From positions 1 through 49,972 of the IMG/VR virus record IMGVR_UViG_3300008122_000002: a stretch of 49,972 nucleotides of DNA; one strand, 5' to 3'. Below are positions 39,714 through 47,062 of this stretch, piece by piece. Each line of letters starts with the position of its first letter. Positions within the stretch are counted from its first letter, which is position 1. The notes under the pieces are model-generated. The model did not search any database. It worked only from the letters and a program-made list of their open reading frames with translations, and was not told where the DNA came from. This DNA is from a virus. The position numbers and the translations under genes were made by a program.

Positions 39714-41119
39714 TCAGCAGAGAGTGGAGCCTCGACATCGACGGTGAGCCGTTTATCGAACTTCAAACAGGTTCTCGTCAATTCCGAATCGTGTTCGACG
39801 TGCAGATCAATCCCGGTAACTCACTAGTGCTGGCCGATATCAGTCTTTACAACTTGCGCAAAGATAATAAGATCAAGCGTGGATCTTCAATTCTGCTGCG
39901 CGCTGGTTATACGAACTCGTGTGACGCGATTTTCTCGGGTTACATTACGAACGTGTTTCCCGAACGCGAAGGTACCGAGATCATTACGCGGCTAGTCTGC
40001 AAGTCCGGCGACCCCAACGCTGACCGGGGAAGTGCAAACGGTACCTACGGTAAGGGTGCACGCCTGATTGATGTGTTGAAGGATCTGGCATATTCGTGGC
40101 CGCGTGAATTGCGGATCGATGAGGAGCAGTTCAAAGACGCGCCCGTATTCACAAGTGGGTATATGGCGAGCGGTGACATACCGTCCATTCTCGACAAGCT
40201 GTCATATGACTTCGGTTTCGATTGGGTGTTGGATCGCGGTGCATTGATCATCAGCAAGACCGGTGCACCGAGGCGCGGAGTGATCAACGACATCAGCAAG
40301 TTCACAGGTATGATCGGCATTCCGGAAGCCACGATGGGTCCGGGAATGCTTGGTGTGGCGGTGAATCACAAGCTTGACCCGTATTTCTACATCGGTGATA
40401 GATTCAAACTTACATCCGAGTATCAGACGTTCAATACTGGCAACTTGTACATGGTCGAGCTTGGCGGCGACCAGAGTGTCAACGGCGAATACAACTTCTT
40501 CCAGCTGCGATATCGCGGTGATAGTTGGGGCGATCAATGGCTTGTGGAGATCCTTGGTATGCGTGCCGGTTCTGAAAAATCGGATGCGCCGCCTGTACTG
40601 AGCACTAAACCCGGAAGCCCTATCGTATGGGGTTCCCGCGTTGACCAGGCATTCCGCAACAAGACCCGCGACATTGCCGGAAAGCTAGGCATTGATGCGA
40701 ACTGGCTGATGGCGGTGATGGCGTTTGAAACGGGTCGGTCGTTCAGCCCGAGCAAGCGCAACCCGCGATCCAGCGCTACGGGTCTGATTCAGTTTGTGGA
40801 AAAGACAGCAAAGGGTCTTGGTACGACGACTCGCGAATTGTCACGCATGAGCGCTGTCGAGCAGCTGGATTACGTCTACAAGTATTACCTACCATTCAAG
40901 GGGAAAATGAAGAACCTGGCAGACGCGTACATGGCTGTACTGTGGCCTGCGGCGGTAGGAAAGCCGGACAGCCATGTTCTGTGGACGCGTGACGCCAACC
41001 CTCGCGAGTACAACGTGAACAGCGGTCTGGATGTACTGCGTGATGGGAAGATCACAAAGGCGGAGGCCGCATCACGTCCGGATCGCGAGATGCGCGATGG
41101 TGTGAAATTCGCCAAGTGA
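39710..41119 (+). CDS. baseplate hub fused to a lytic (SLT/lysozyme-type) domain
   Basis: 469 residues. Residues ~1-290 are hub-like (gp27/VgrG-like barrels): WSLDIDGEPFIELQTGSRQF, NPGNSLVLADISLYNLRKDN, ISKTGAPRRGVINDISKFTG. Residues ~320-440 form a lytic transglycosylase-like domain: LGIDANWLMAVMAFETGRSF (catalytic-type Glu in F-E-T-G), SATGLIQFVEKTAKGLGTTT, YLPFKGKMKNLADAYMAVLW. The end holds a Ca-loop-like N-S-G-L-D-V-L-R-D-G-K-I-T. Punctures and locally digests peptidoglycan during infection. A leftward terminator begins three bases after its stop. Confidence 0.85.
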   Translation: MISREWSLDIDGEPFIELQTGSRQFRIVFDVQINPGNSLVLADISLYNLRKDNKIKRGSSILLRAGYTNSCDAIFSGYITNVFPEREGTEIITRLVCKSGDPNADRGSANGTYGKGARLIDVLKDLAYSWPRELRIDEEQFKDAPVFTSGYMASGDIPSILDKLSYDFGFDWVLDRGALIISKTGAPRRGVINDISKFTGMIGIPEATMGPGMLGVAVNHKLDPYFYIGDRFKLTSEYQTFNTGNLYMVELGGDQSVNGEYNFFQLRYRGDSWGDQWLVEILGMRAGSEKSDAPPVLSTKPGSPIVWGSRVDQAFRNKTRDIAGKLGIDANWLMAVMAFETGRSFSPSKRNPRSSATGLIQFVEKTAKGLGTTTRELSRMSAVEQLDYVYKYYLPFKGKMKNLADAYMAVLWPAAVGKPDSHVLWTRDANPREYNVNSGLDVLRDGKITKAEAASRPDREMRDGVKFAK

Positions 41120-41121
41120 CA

Positions 41122-41156
41122 GAAAAAAAGACCCGACCGAAGGGAGGCGGTCGGGT
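41122..41156 (-). terminator. leftward intrinsic terminator (no leftward protein gene upstream)
   Basis: Read leftward: ACCCGACCG-CCTCCCTT-CGGTCGGGT (stem 41131-41139 with 41148-41156) followed by C and seven T. The rightward reading has no T tract, so it ends leftward transcripts only. Confidence 0.85.
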
Positions 41157-41183
41157 TGGAGCACATCAAAGACACGGAGAGTC
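41123..41183 (-). ncRNA. putative ~60-nt sRNA with anti-ribosome-site 5' end
   Basis: Predicted from the promoter at 41190-41218 (leftward TTTACA, 17 bp, TATACT) and the terminator at 41122-41156. The expected 5' end begins about GACUCUCCGUGUC. CUCUCCGUGU is exactly complementary to ACACGGAGAG before the primase-polymerase gene (7307), and UCUCCGUGU to ACACGGAGA before the ssDNA-binding gene and the genes at 10014 and 11581. The DNA also resembles, on the other strand, the early leader at 3401-3420, so it could be a decayed leader. No expression evidence. Confidence 0.4.
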
Positions 41184-41189
41184 AAGCAA

Positions 41190-41218
41190 AGTATAGCCGG
41201 GGGTGCTGCGGTTGTAAA
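41190..41218 (-). promoter_or_regulatory. internal leftward promoter for the putative sRNA
   Basis: Leftward TTTACA (41218-41213), 17-bp spacer, TATACT (41195-41190). One mismatch to consensus in each box. Confidence 0.55.
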
Positions 41219-41396
41219 GGGTTGTTGGTGGTCGGTGCTGATCCCCGACATGGTGCCCTTGCGTTTGCATCGGTAGCCTATTGCAATGCCGTCTTTCGAG
41301 CGCTCACATTACCCGTTATTCCGAACACCCTGAGTCTGTCTAGTCGAACCGGTTAACTGGTTACATCCGGCACTCGATGCATCAGCCTGCATATTC

Positions 41397-41501
41397 ACCA
41401 ACATTGATGAAACCGTTACTGGATTACCTTACCAGCGTGGTCTTTTGCTAAACACATAGTGTCGCATGGGCATGACTTCACAGTTTCATCAATGTTGGTG
41501 C
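41397..41501. repeat. 18-bp perfect inverted repeat
   Basis: CACCAACATTGATGAAAC at 41397-41414 and its exact complement at 41484-41501, with a 69-base loop. Core of the putative structured RNA. Confidence 0.95.
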
Positions 41502-41595
41502 TCGTCTTTCCGAGCTGTCATCAAGGCTCTACCCGAGATCGGTGCAACCCCAGTGCACAGTGGCAACCAGACGCCCGGTTGACCGGCTTGATGCA

Positions 41596-41624
41596 ATAAT
41601 GCACCACGCTGGCGTGACTGTCAA
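41596..41624 (-). promoter_or_regulatory. leftward promoter of the putative structured RNA
   Basis: Leftward TTGACA (41624-41619), 17-bp spacer, CATTAT (41601-41596). The second operator arm is degenerate (TTGAC-AGTCAC-GCCAG). Confidence 0.6.
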
Positions 41625-41642
41625 GCGTCCATAGTGTAATAT
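41614..41642 (+). promoter_or_regulatory. candidate late promoter for the spike gene, overlapping the RNA promoter
   Basis: GTGACT (41614-41619), 17-bp spacer, TAATAT (41637-41642), then six bases to the ATG at 41649. Geometry equals that at 20156-20191. Confidence 0.4.
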
Positions 41643-41648
41643 TTGAAC

Positions 41649-42314
41649 ATGACGCAGCCGAAGCTTATCTCGCAAGCAAAACTCATCAAAGACGCGTTCG
41701 TCGAAATGATGAAGGGTGTCTGCACGTCCACACCTGGTCATATCCTGGCGTTCGATCCGCTGACACAGCTTGCACAAGTGCAAATCGGCATCCTGCGTGT
41801 GGATGTTAACGGTGCAGAGTTCGCACCGCCGCCGATCATAGAAGTGCCAGTATATTTCCCTGGCGGCGCGTTCTGCGTCGAGTATCAGATCGATCCCGGC
41901 ACTGAAGGTGACATCCTGTTCAGTCAGCGTTGCGTTGACGGCTGGTTGCAGACGGGCGGAGTGGCTGCGAACCCGATGGGTCGATTCCACGATGCGCAGG
42001 ACGCGTTCTTCCTGCCCGGCTTCCGAAGCATTCCCAAGGCGATCAAGAGCTTTCAGAATAATGGCATCCGCCTGCGTAACGTTGCTGGCACACAGTACGC
42101 TTGGCTCAAGAACGACGGGTCTATCGACATGCGTAACGGTGCCGGATACATCACCGTGGCCGCTAATGGCACTGTGACAATCAACGGCGTGACAATTGAT
42201 CCGCAAGGTAATGTTGTCAGTCCGACAGATGTTACCGCGTCGGGTATTTCACTCAAGTCTCACGCACACGGCGGCGTAACGAGTGGGGGATCTAACACGG
42301 GTGGCCCAGTATGA
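41649..42314 (+). CDS. membrane-puncturing spike (Gp138 family)
   Basis: 221 residues from the ATG at 41649. N-terminal OB-like region (PGHILAFDPLTQLAQVQIGI ... VPVYFPGGAFCVEYQIDPGT), then a triple-stranded beta-helix (NNGIRLRNVAGTQYAWLKND, GSIDMRNGAGYITVAANGTV, TINGVTIDPQGNV) and a C-terminal SHAHGGVTSGGSNTGGPV tip with H-x-H that usually binds iron. It is the needle at the end of the tail. No ribosome site is visible; a TTG two codons upstream is an unlikely start. Confidence 0.88.
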   Translation: MTQPKLISQAKLIKDAFVEMMKGVCTSTPGHILAFDPLTQLAQVQIGILRVDVNGAEFAPPPIIEVPVYFPGGAFCVEYQIDPGTEGDILFSQRCVDGWLQTGGVAANPMGRFHDAQDAFFLPGFRSIPKAIKSFQNNGIRLRNVAGTQYAWLKNDGSIDMRNGAGYITVAANGTVTINGVTIDPQGNVVSPTDVTASGISLKSHAHGGVTSGGSNTGGPV

Positions 42315-42661
42315 TTTCCAGACGATTGGACCCTGAGACCGGCGACATTGTGACCGCTGGTGAGCAGTTTATTACCGGTCGCGAAGAAGTCGCGCAATGC
42401 GTTCAGACTCGTCTCGCACTGTTTCTCGGTGAATACTTCCGCGACATTACGGACGGCACACCGTGGTTTCAAGAGATCTTGGGTAAGTTCGCAAGTATCG
42501 ACAACGTGGAGAATATCCTGCGACGGCGTATCGCTGAAACGCCGGGAGTCGTTCGGCTTATCAGCTTTTCAAACACGTTTGACCCTGTGACACGCAAATT
42601 CAGCGTGTCGGCTGGTATACTGACGGCAGATGGGTTAGCGGAGATTGAATATAATGGCTGA
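42311..42661 (+). CDS. baseplate wedge protein (gp25-like)
   Basis: 116 residues. Typical features: FLGEYFRDITDGTPWFQEIL, G-K-F-A-S-I-D-N-V-E-N-I-L-R-R-R-I, E-T-P-G-V-V-R-L-I-S-F and the end L-T-A-D-G-L-A-E-I. It joins sheath and baseplate J in the wedge. ATGA overlap with the spike gene; the baseplate J start lies within its last codons. Confidence 0.85.
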   Translation: MISRRLDPETGDIVTAGEQFITGREEVAQCVQTRLALFLGEYFRDITDGTPWFQEILGKFASIDNVENILRRRIAETPGVVRLISFSNTFDPVTRKFSVSAGILTADGLAEIEYNG

Positions 42662-43865
42662 ATTGACGCCACAGGGTTATAAGCTCAAGACACAAAACGA
42701 GTATTTCAACGAGGAGCGCAATCTCTATCTTGCAATTGACCCCTCCTGGAACCTCGACCCGTCTACGCCCGATGGTCTGAAACTTGCAAGCGATGCTGAG
42801 ATTTGGGGCGCGCTCGACGAGACGTTGCAGCAAGCGTACAACTCCAAAGACCCGAACAAAGCAACCGGCGTCGATCTTGACGTAATCTGCGCATTGACCG
42901 GTACGAAGCGCAGCGAGGGGACACCATCCGTCGTTACACTCACGCTGTCCGGCGTCGATGGGACGGTCATTACCGCTGGCAAGCGTGTCGAGTCTACATC
43001 GACTGGCTCGCGCTGGGCGATTGATCAAACCGTGACGATCGTCAGCGGCACCGCGACTGTCACGGCTACATGCACCGTAGATGGTCCCACTGATACCGCC
43101 GCCGGCACGATTACGCAGATTGTGGATACTGTGGGTGGCTGGACGGGCGCAACTAACCCGGCACCCGCTACGCTTGGTACTGAGGTGCAATCCGATAGTT
43201 CGCTGCGCATTGAGCGGTCTACGTCGGTCGGTCGTCCGGGTGTCAATCAGATTGATTCACTGCTTGGTGAAATTTACGCCGTTCAAGGTGTGCGTCGCGT
43301 CAGGGTCTACGAGAATCCCACGGGTTCGGCGACGGTCAACGCGGATAATCCCTACGGACTTCCGGCGCATTCGATTAGTCCGGTCGTAGATGGTGGTGCT
43401 GATGCGGACGTAGCGCTGGCGATCTACGTCAAGAAGAATCCCGGCGTGTTGCTCAATGGTACGGGTACACCCGTATCACAAGTCGTGACGAGTCCGACGT
43501 ATCCGACGAATAAGCAGGCAATCCGATTCGGTCGCCCCGCTGCGGTCGACATGGTTATCGTTGTCACGGTTAAGAATGATGGGTCGCTACCCTCTACCGC
43601 GTCCGACGAGATCAAAGACGCCATTGTGGAATTCGGTGCTGGAACGCTGATTGACCCCGAATGGGGCTTTGTGTCGGATGGCTTCGACATCGGAGAAAGT
43701 GTCCCGTTTTTCACGGTTGCCACGCCGATTAATAAAATCATCGGTGCGTACGGTAATAGTTTCATTCAGTCGATGACTGTCAACGGTGGATCGAGTACGG
43801 TCAATGTCGACTTCAATCAGTTGTCGCGATGGACGACGGGTAATATCACGGTGAACATCGTATGA
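42654..43865 (+). CDS. baseplate J-like protein
   Basis: 403 residues. Baseplate_J features: EERNLYLAIDPSWNLDPSTP (D-P-x-W...P-S-T-P-D-G), NKATGVDLDVICALTGTKRS, GTPSVVTLTLSGVDGTVITA and the central LTRxxS-like LRIERSTSVGRPGVNQIDSL with GEIYAVQGVRRVRVYENPTG. It forms the core of the baseplate wedge (T4 gp6 analogue). The ATG at 42654 is chosen over a TTG at 42645; GCGGAG lies about ten bases upstream. Confidence 0.9.
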   Translation: MAELTPQGYKLKTQNEYFNEERNLYLAIDPSWNLDPSTPDGLKLASDAEIWGALDETLQQAYNSKDPNKATGVDLDVICALTGTKRSEGTPSVVTLTLSGVDGTVITAGKRVESTSTGSRWAIDQTVTIVSGTATVTATCTVDGPTDTAAGTITQIVDTVGGWTGATNPAPATLGTEVQSDSSLRIERSTSVGRPGVNQIDSLLGEIYAVQGVRRVRVYENPTGSATVNADNPYGLPAHSISPVVDGGADADVALAIYVKKNPGVLLNGTGTPVSQVVTSPTYPTNKQAIRFGRPAAVDMVIVVTVKNDGSLPSTASDEIKDAIVEFGAGTLIDPEWGFVSDGFDIGESVPFFTVATPINKIIGAYGNSFIQSMTVNGGSSTVNVDFNQLSRWTTGNITVNIV

Positions 43866-44506
43866 TCTCGATCCCTGATCGCATCTACGCGCAGTATCGT
43901 AATAAGCCTAACGCCGTTGCATGGTACGCAATCACGCCAGCCATCGGCGCTCAACTTGTCACAGCGGCTGACGGCGTGCAGCGCATGTATAACATCGACA
44001 CCGCCCGGGGTGCGCAACTGGACGTGATAGGGAGGATCGTCGGACAATCGCGGGAATTTGTCGGTCAGATTACACTCGATCCGTCATGGTTCGATCTGAC
44101 CGACGGTGTTGAATTCGGTGATGATAATGCGGTGTTTAGTGAGATAACCGTCGATCAAGATAGTGAAATGAGCGACGAGCTGTACCGTATCGCCATTCGT
44201 GCAAAGATCATCAAGAATAACTCGGACGCCACGATTGAGTCGATCTTATACGGAATGAACTTCCTGTTGCCGAACGCTGATGTAATGCGCGTAACGGATG
44301 GTGAGGACATGTCATTTAGTATCGAGTTTTACGGTGAAATCACGGCATTAGAGCGATACGCGCTGTTGAATGCCGACTTCGTACCGCGACCGCAGGGGGT
44401 GAAGTTCAACGGGTTCCTGGAGGGATGGAAACTCCCCGAATTCGGCGATGATGATGTAGAATTCGGGGATGAACATGCTGAATTTGTAGGATTCATAGGA
44501 GTTTGA
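43862..44506 (+). CDS. DUF2612 baseplate/fibre connector, 214 aa
   Basis: DUF2612 features: IYAQYRNKPNAVAWYAITPA, NIDTARGAQLDVIGRIVGQS, then M-S-D-E-L-Y-R-I-A-I-R-A-K-I-I-K-N-N-S-D-A-T-I-E-S-I. The C-terminus is acidic and repetitive (PEFGDDDVEFGDEHAEF). Proteins of this family lie between baseplate J and tail fibre genes and probably attach the fibre. ATGA overlap upstream. Confidence 0.85.
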   Translation: MISIPDRIYAQYRNKPNAVAWYAITPAIGAQLVTAADGVQRMYNIDTARGAQLDVIGRIVGQSREFVGQITLDPSWFDLTDGVEFGDDNAVFSEITVDQDSEMSDELYRIAIRAKIIKNNSDATIESILYGMNFLLPNADVMRVTDGEDMSFSIEFYGEITALERYALLNADFVPRPQGVKFNGFLEGWKLPEFGDDDVEFGDEHAEFVGFIGV

Positions 44507-44509
44507 CGA

Positions 44510-45109
44510 ATGGCTCTACTGTATTACAACCGCTATCCCGGTCGATGGAATGGTTCCAGCGCACAGTACCCGCAAGGATCGTTCAAGAACCGGTCTGCAC
44601 CAGGTGCAAAAGATGGCTCATGGATTGAAAAGGATTGGGCGAATGATTGGTCGGCGTTCTTCCAAGCGTTGCTCAAAAATGCCAACGTTACCGCAAATGG
44701 TAACGTTGATACTGCTACAGCGAGTCAGTATTTCGATTCGTTGGATTCGTTGTACTTGCGCAAGGCTGCACAAGCTGTAGATTCCGCCAAACTTGGTGGT
44801 CAGTTACCGGCGTATTATGCAGCCGCATCGACTTTGGCTGATAAGATGGATAAGGTCAATGCGTATGGCTTGAATCAGGTGTGGCAAGATGTAGGTGTGA
44901 ACAGAGCATCTGGCGTAACATATACCAATACAACAGGAAAACCGATTGACGTAATAATCGGTAAGAATTCCGGTGTCACGGTGACGGCGAGTGTAAATGG
45001 TGTCAGTATTATCGCAGATTCTTCCGGTAATAATTTTACTTTTGTAGTTCCTGACCGTGGTAACTATGTGGTGACTGGTGCAGTAGTTAGATGGTATGAA
45101 TTTCGATGA
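44510..45109 (+). CDS. tail fibre protein, 199 aa
   Basis: N-terminal attachment part: LYYNRYPGRWNGSSAQYPQG, then SAPGAKDGSWIEKDWANDWS. A short shaft motif SLYLRKAAQAVDSAKLGGQL (Y-L-R-K...A-x-x-L-G-G) typical of fibre distal regions follows, and then a small beta tip (TGKPIDVIIGKNSGVTVTAS). It is short for a tail fibre; the much larger fibre proteins at 25-30 kb may supply other binding surfaces. Confidence 0.8.
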   Translation: MALLYYNRYPGRWNGSSAQYPQGSFKNRSAPGAKDGSWIEKDWANDWSAFFQALLKNANVTANGNVDTATASQYFDSLDSLYLRKAAQAVDSAKLGGQLPAYYAAASTLADKMDKVNAYGLNQVWQDVGVNRASGVTYTNTTGKPIDVIIGKNSGVTVTASVNGVSIIADSSGNNFTFVVPDRGNYVVTGAVVRWYEFR

Positions 45110-45117
45110 GGTCGTCC

Positions 45118-45486
45118 ATGATTTACTTCACTAACGATGATGAAACTGAGTTGTACGCACTAGATAGTGTGGAGGATATTCAGTTTCTCCCCAATCACAT
45201 TAATCCGACACCCATTGGTGTGACTGATGCCGATAGAATTCGTACCCAATTAATTCGATTGGTCACACCTGAACACGTTCGTTCCGATCGTGACACACGA
45301 ATCGAACGAACGGTTTGGCTCGTCCAGCGTCACCGCGACGAGATCGAGGCGGGGCGTGTAACTACGTTGACTAACGACCAGTATGTCGCACTCCAGTCGT
45401 ATCGCCAGGCATTGCGCGACGTCCCAGAACAACCCGGGTTCCCGCAAGACGTGAAGTGGCCAGTTGCTCCGGAGTGGTTGAAATGA
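45118..45486 (+). CDS. tail fibre assembly chaperone (XkdW-like), 122 aa
   Basis: Directly after the fibre gene. The C-terminal half shows the chaperone pattern: TRIERTVWLVQRHRDEIEAG, Y-R-Q-A-L-R-D-V-P-E-Q-P-G-F-P-x-D-V-x-W-P. N-terminal beta part MIYFTNDDETELYALDSVED. Start at 45118 fits GAGG six bases upstream; an earlier in-frame ATG at 45106 would lack a site. Confidence 0.8.
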   Translation: MIYFTNDDETELYALDSVEDIQFLPNHINPTPIGVTDADRIRTQLIRLVTPEHVRSDRDTRIERTVWLVQRHRDEIEAGRVTTLTNDQYVALQSYRQALRDVPEQPGFPQDVKWPVAPEWLK

Positions 45487-45998
45487 TCCGCTACCTTCTA
45501 CTGCTACCGTTCAATTTGCTGATGACGTTTATCAACTACACGTGTGCACCGGTCATTGCCTTGTTCTGTCGCAGTGACTGGACGCTGCCGGGATGGCTTG
45601 CATGGTTCTCGACGACTGATTCGCTGATGAACGGTGACGGTGGAGATTACGATTTCTACCATGATCACATTGGGCAGAATCGCTGGTGGGTGTGCATGTT
45701 ATGGTTATGGCGCAACCCCATCAATGGTTTCGACGAGGGACCGTGTGGGGCGCGATATTCCGGGAAATGGGACTATTCGGGCGATCTGGAAATGGAACAA
45801 CCCATGCGTGAGAATCGCCTGCTGTGGCGTGTCAAACACTACGGTGTCGGATCGCTACTGTTCAAGCCGTTTGAGCTATATGTGAAATTCCGATGGTGCA
45901 GTACTCGATACTTCCGACTGCGACTCGGCTGGAAGCTGACGGGGATGAATCCGGCACAGTATGTGTTCGTCCCATCCCCGTTCAAGCCGGTTCACTGA
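45483..45998 (+). CDS. conserved phage protein with N-terminal TM segment (DUF7338-like), 171 aa
   Basis: N-terminal hydrophobic stretch MIRYLLLLPFNLLMTFINYT then CAPVIALFCRS; afterwards W-x-x-T-D-S-L-M-N-G-D-G-G, a W-rich segment NRWWVCMLWLWRNPINGFDE and PFELYVKFRWCSTRYFRLRL near the C-terminus. This looks like the conserved phage family DUF7338 often encoded near fibre or lysis genes. Function unknown, probably membrane-associated. Its stop overlaps the converging Rz1 gene by seven bases with no terminator between them. Confidence 0.7.
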   Translation: MIRYLLLLPFNLLMTFINYTCAPVIALFCRSDWTLPGWLAWFSTTDSLMNGDGGDYDFYHDHIGQNRWWVCMLWLWRNPINGFDEGPCGARYSGKWDYSGDLEMEQPMRENRLLWRVKHYGVGSLLFKPFELYVKFRWCSTRYFRLRLGWKLTGMNPAQYVFVPSPFKPVH

Positions 45999-46228
45999 CC
46001 TGCATACCACTCCTGCCACCGGATCAGCTTATCACGTGATCCGGTGCACAGATCCCCGTTATGACGTAGCACATCCGGCACGCTTTCGGGCGTGCCGATT
46101 GCTTTGAACTCCCCAGGTGGTACAAGCAGGTCACTGCTTACCGTCAACCCCGAGCGAGGCGTTGTAAAGCTGGAACATCCCGCTGTCAGCGACACAATCG
46201 CGCACAGTAACAGTCTTGATGCGGTCAC
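45992..46228 (-). CDS. Rz1-like o-spanin lipoprotein, embedded partly in Rz
   Basis: 78 residues from a GTG at 46228, which has GGGAGG nine bases upstream. Lipoprotein signal: RLLLCAIVSLTAGCSS with lipobox L-T-A-G-C, so it is expected to be processed at the Cys and anchored in the outer membrane's inner leaflet. The mature part is short and Pro-containing (FTTPRSGLTVSSDLLVPPGE). It begins within the Rz frame (overlap 46131-46228) as in many spanin pairs. Confidence 0.82.
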   Translation of the reverse strand: MTASRLLLCAIVSLTAGCSSFTTPRSGLTVSSDLLVPPGEFKAIGTPESVPDVLRHNGDLCTGSRDKLIRWQEWYAGQ

Positions 46229-46466
46229 GATAAACAACCTCCCATTTCGTAATGGTTTCAGTTCGCACAGCGTCGACCCGCGCCTGAGCGTCCGCCAACT
46301 GCTGGTCACGTTCGTTGATCTTGCGCTGTAGCGTGTCGCGGACACTGTGAGCGGTATTAGCAGCTTCGACCGCTACCAGGCGCTCCATGCGCTGCCCGTG
46401 TCGATACGCGCCGTAATGTGTGGCGACTAGTACCAGTGTTAGCGCAACCCATCCGTATCGGTTCAT
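46131..46466 (-). CDS. Rz-like i-spanin
   Basis: 111 residues. N-terminal TM helix (YGWVALTLVLVATHYGAY), then a long periplasmic coiled coil (RDTLQRKINERDQQLADAQA, VRTETITKWEVVYRDRI). Type II inner-membrane protein that pairs with Rz1 to fuse membranes at the end of lysis. ATG at 46466 overlaps the endolysin stop (TGATG); a GTG three codons upstream is the alternative. Confidence 0.85.
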   Translation of the reverse strand: MNRYGWVALTLVLVATHYGAYRHGQRMERLVAVEAANTAHSVRDTLQRKINERDQQLADAQARVDAVRTETITKWEVVYRDRIKTVTVRDCVADSGMFQLYNASLGVDGKQ

Positions 46467-47005
46467 CACTGCCACCCTGCTTTATCCGGTTCACCGAGTT
46501 TCGACCCGAGTTGAGCGATTGCCGCTTCCGGGGAGAGTTTGCCTGTGCATAGATCCCGCTCGATCTGGCGACGCTTCCACACGCCACCGCACGACTTGTC
46601 TTTCGCACAGTCTCGCCCTGCTACGAATCGCCAGCGCTCGAACTGCTGGCATGCTGCCGGGTAGTTGCCGGCTTGCAAGTGCTTCCACAATTGCGACCGC
46701 GTGGCCGCCCCCGTGCCGACGTTGTACGTCCAGTCGAGTACCGCCAGGTGCACGTTGTCCGGTAATTCGTGCGGGAGTTTGGTTAGCGGCTCATTGTGCT
46801 TCAGAAGCGACTTGACCAGCTGATTGTCACATTGTTGACGCGTAGCTGTATCGCCGCGTTTGACACCGAGCGTCTCACCGTAGCAGATCGTCCAGACATT
46901 CCCGGCGTCAGGGTATGCGACGGTACGGTACCCCTCGAATCCGGCGACCAGTCCCATCGCTACGGCGAGTAGGCCGCCGCCCAGTAAATTACGTCTATTA
47001 GACAC
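46466..47005 (-). CDS. SAR endolysin, GH24 lysozyme
   Basis: 179 residues, GTG start. N-terminal Gly/Ala-rich weakly hydrophobic segment (LLGGGLLAVAMGLVAGF) fits a signal-arrest-release helix. The catalytic triad of T4-type lysozymes is intact with exact spacing: E24, D33, T39 (F-E-G-Y-R...Y-P-D-A-G-N-V-W-T). VLDWTYNVGTGAATRSQLWK and CQQFERWRF follow the P21/P22-type family. It degrades peptidoglycan after activation by membrane depolarisation. First gene of the leftward lysis operon. Confidence 0.92.
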   Translation of the reverse strand: MSNRRNLLGGGLLAVAMGLVAGFEGYRTVAYPDAGNVWTICYGETLGVKRGDTATRQQCDNQLVKSLLKHNEPLTKLPHELPDNVHLAVLDWTYNVGTGAATRSQLWKHLQAGNYPAACQQFERWRFVAGRDCAKDKSCGGVWKRRQIERDLCTGKLSPEAAIAQLGSKLGEPDKAGWQ

Positions 47006-47062
47006 TAAACGTTACCTTTGGCTTATACTAACGCCATCATCATAGCATGGACTAGGTATGAT

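Larger units (their letters stand above)
41123..41589 (-). ncRNA. putative ~470-nt structured RNA in the baseplate operon
   Basis: The 529-bp gap 41120-41648 has no convincing ORF on either strand; the longest leftward ones are about 31-35 codons without ribosome sites. A leftward promoter (41596-41624) and the leftward terminator delimit a transcript. Inside is an 18-bp perfect inverted repeat (41397-41414 with 41484-41501) enclosing smaller hairpins such as ACAC-TAT-GTGT and CTGG...CCAG; another hairpin GCTCG-GAAAGA-CGAGC lies just before it. Size and position recall large phage RNAs such as GOLLD or ROOL; no homology is claimed. Confidence 0.5.

Noticed and set aside
41120-41648. Retron, DGR template or group I intron in the gap
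   Set aside because: No reverse transcriptase is encoded in the window, the flanking hub and spike genes are each complete, and no intron core sequences were recognised.
41529-42206. Long leftward open frame over the spike gene and ncRNA gap
   Set aside because: It is antisense to the well-recognised Gp138 spike, has no ribosome site, and its composition is that of a shadow frame.
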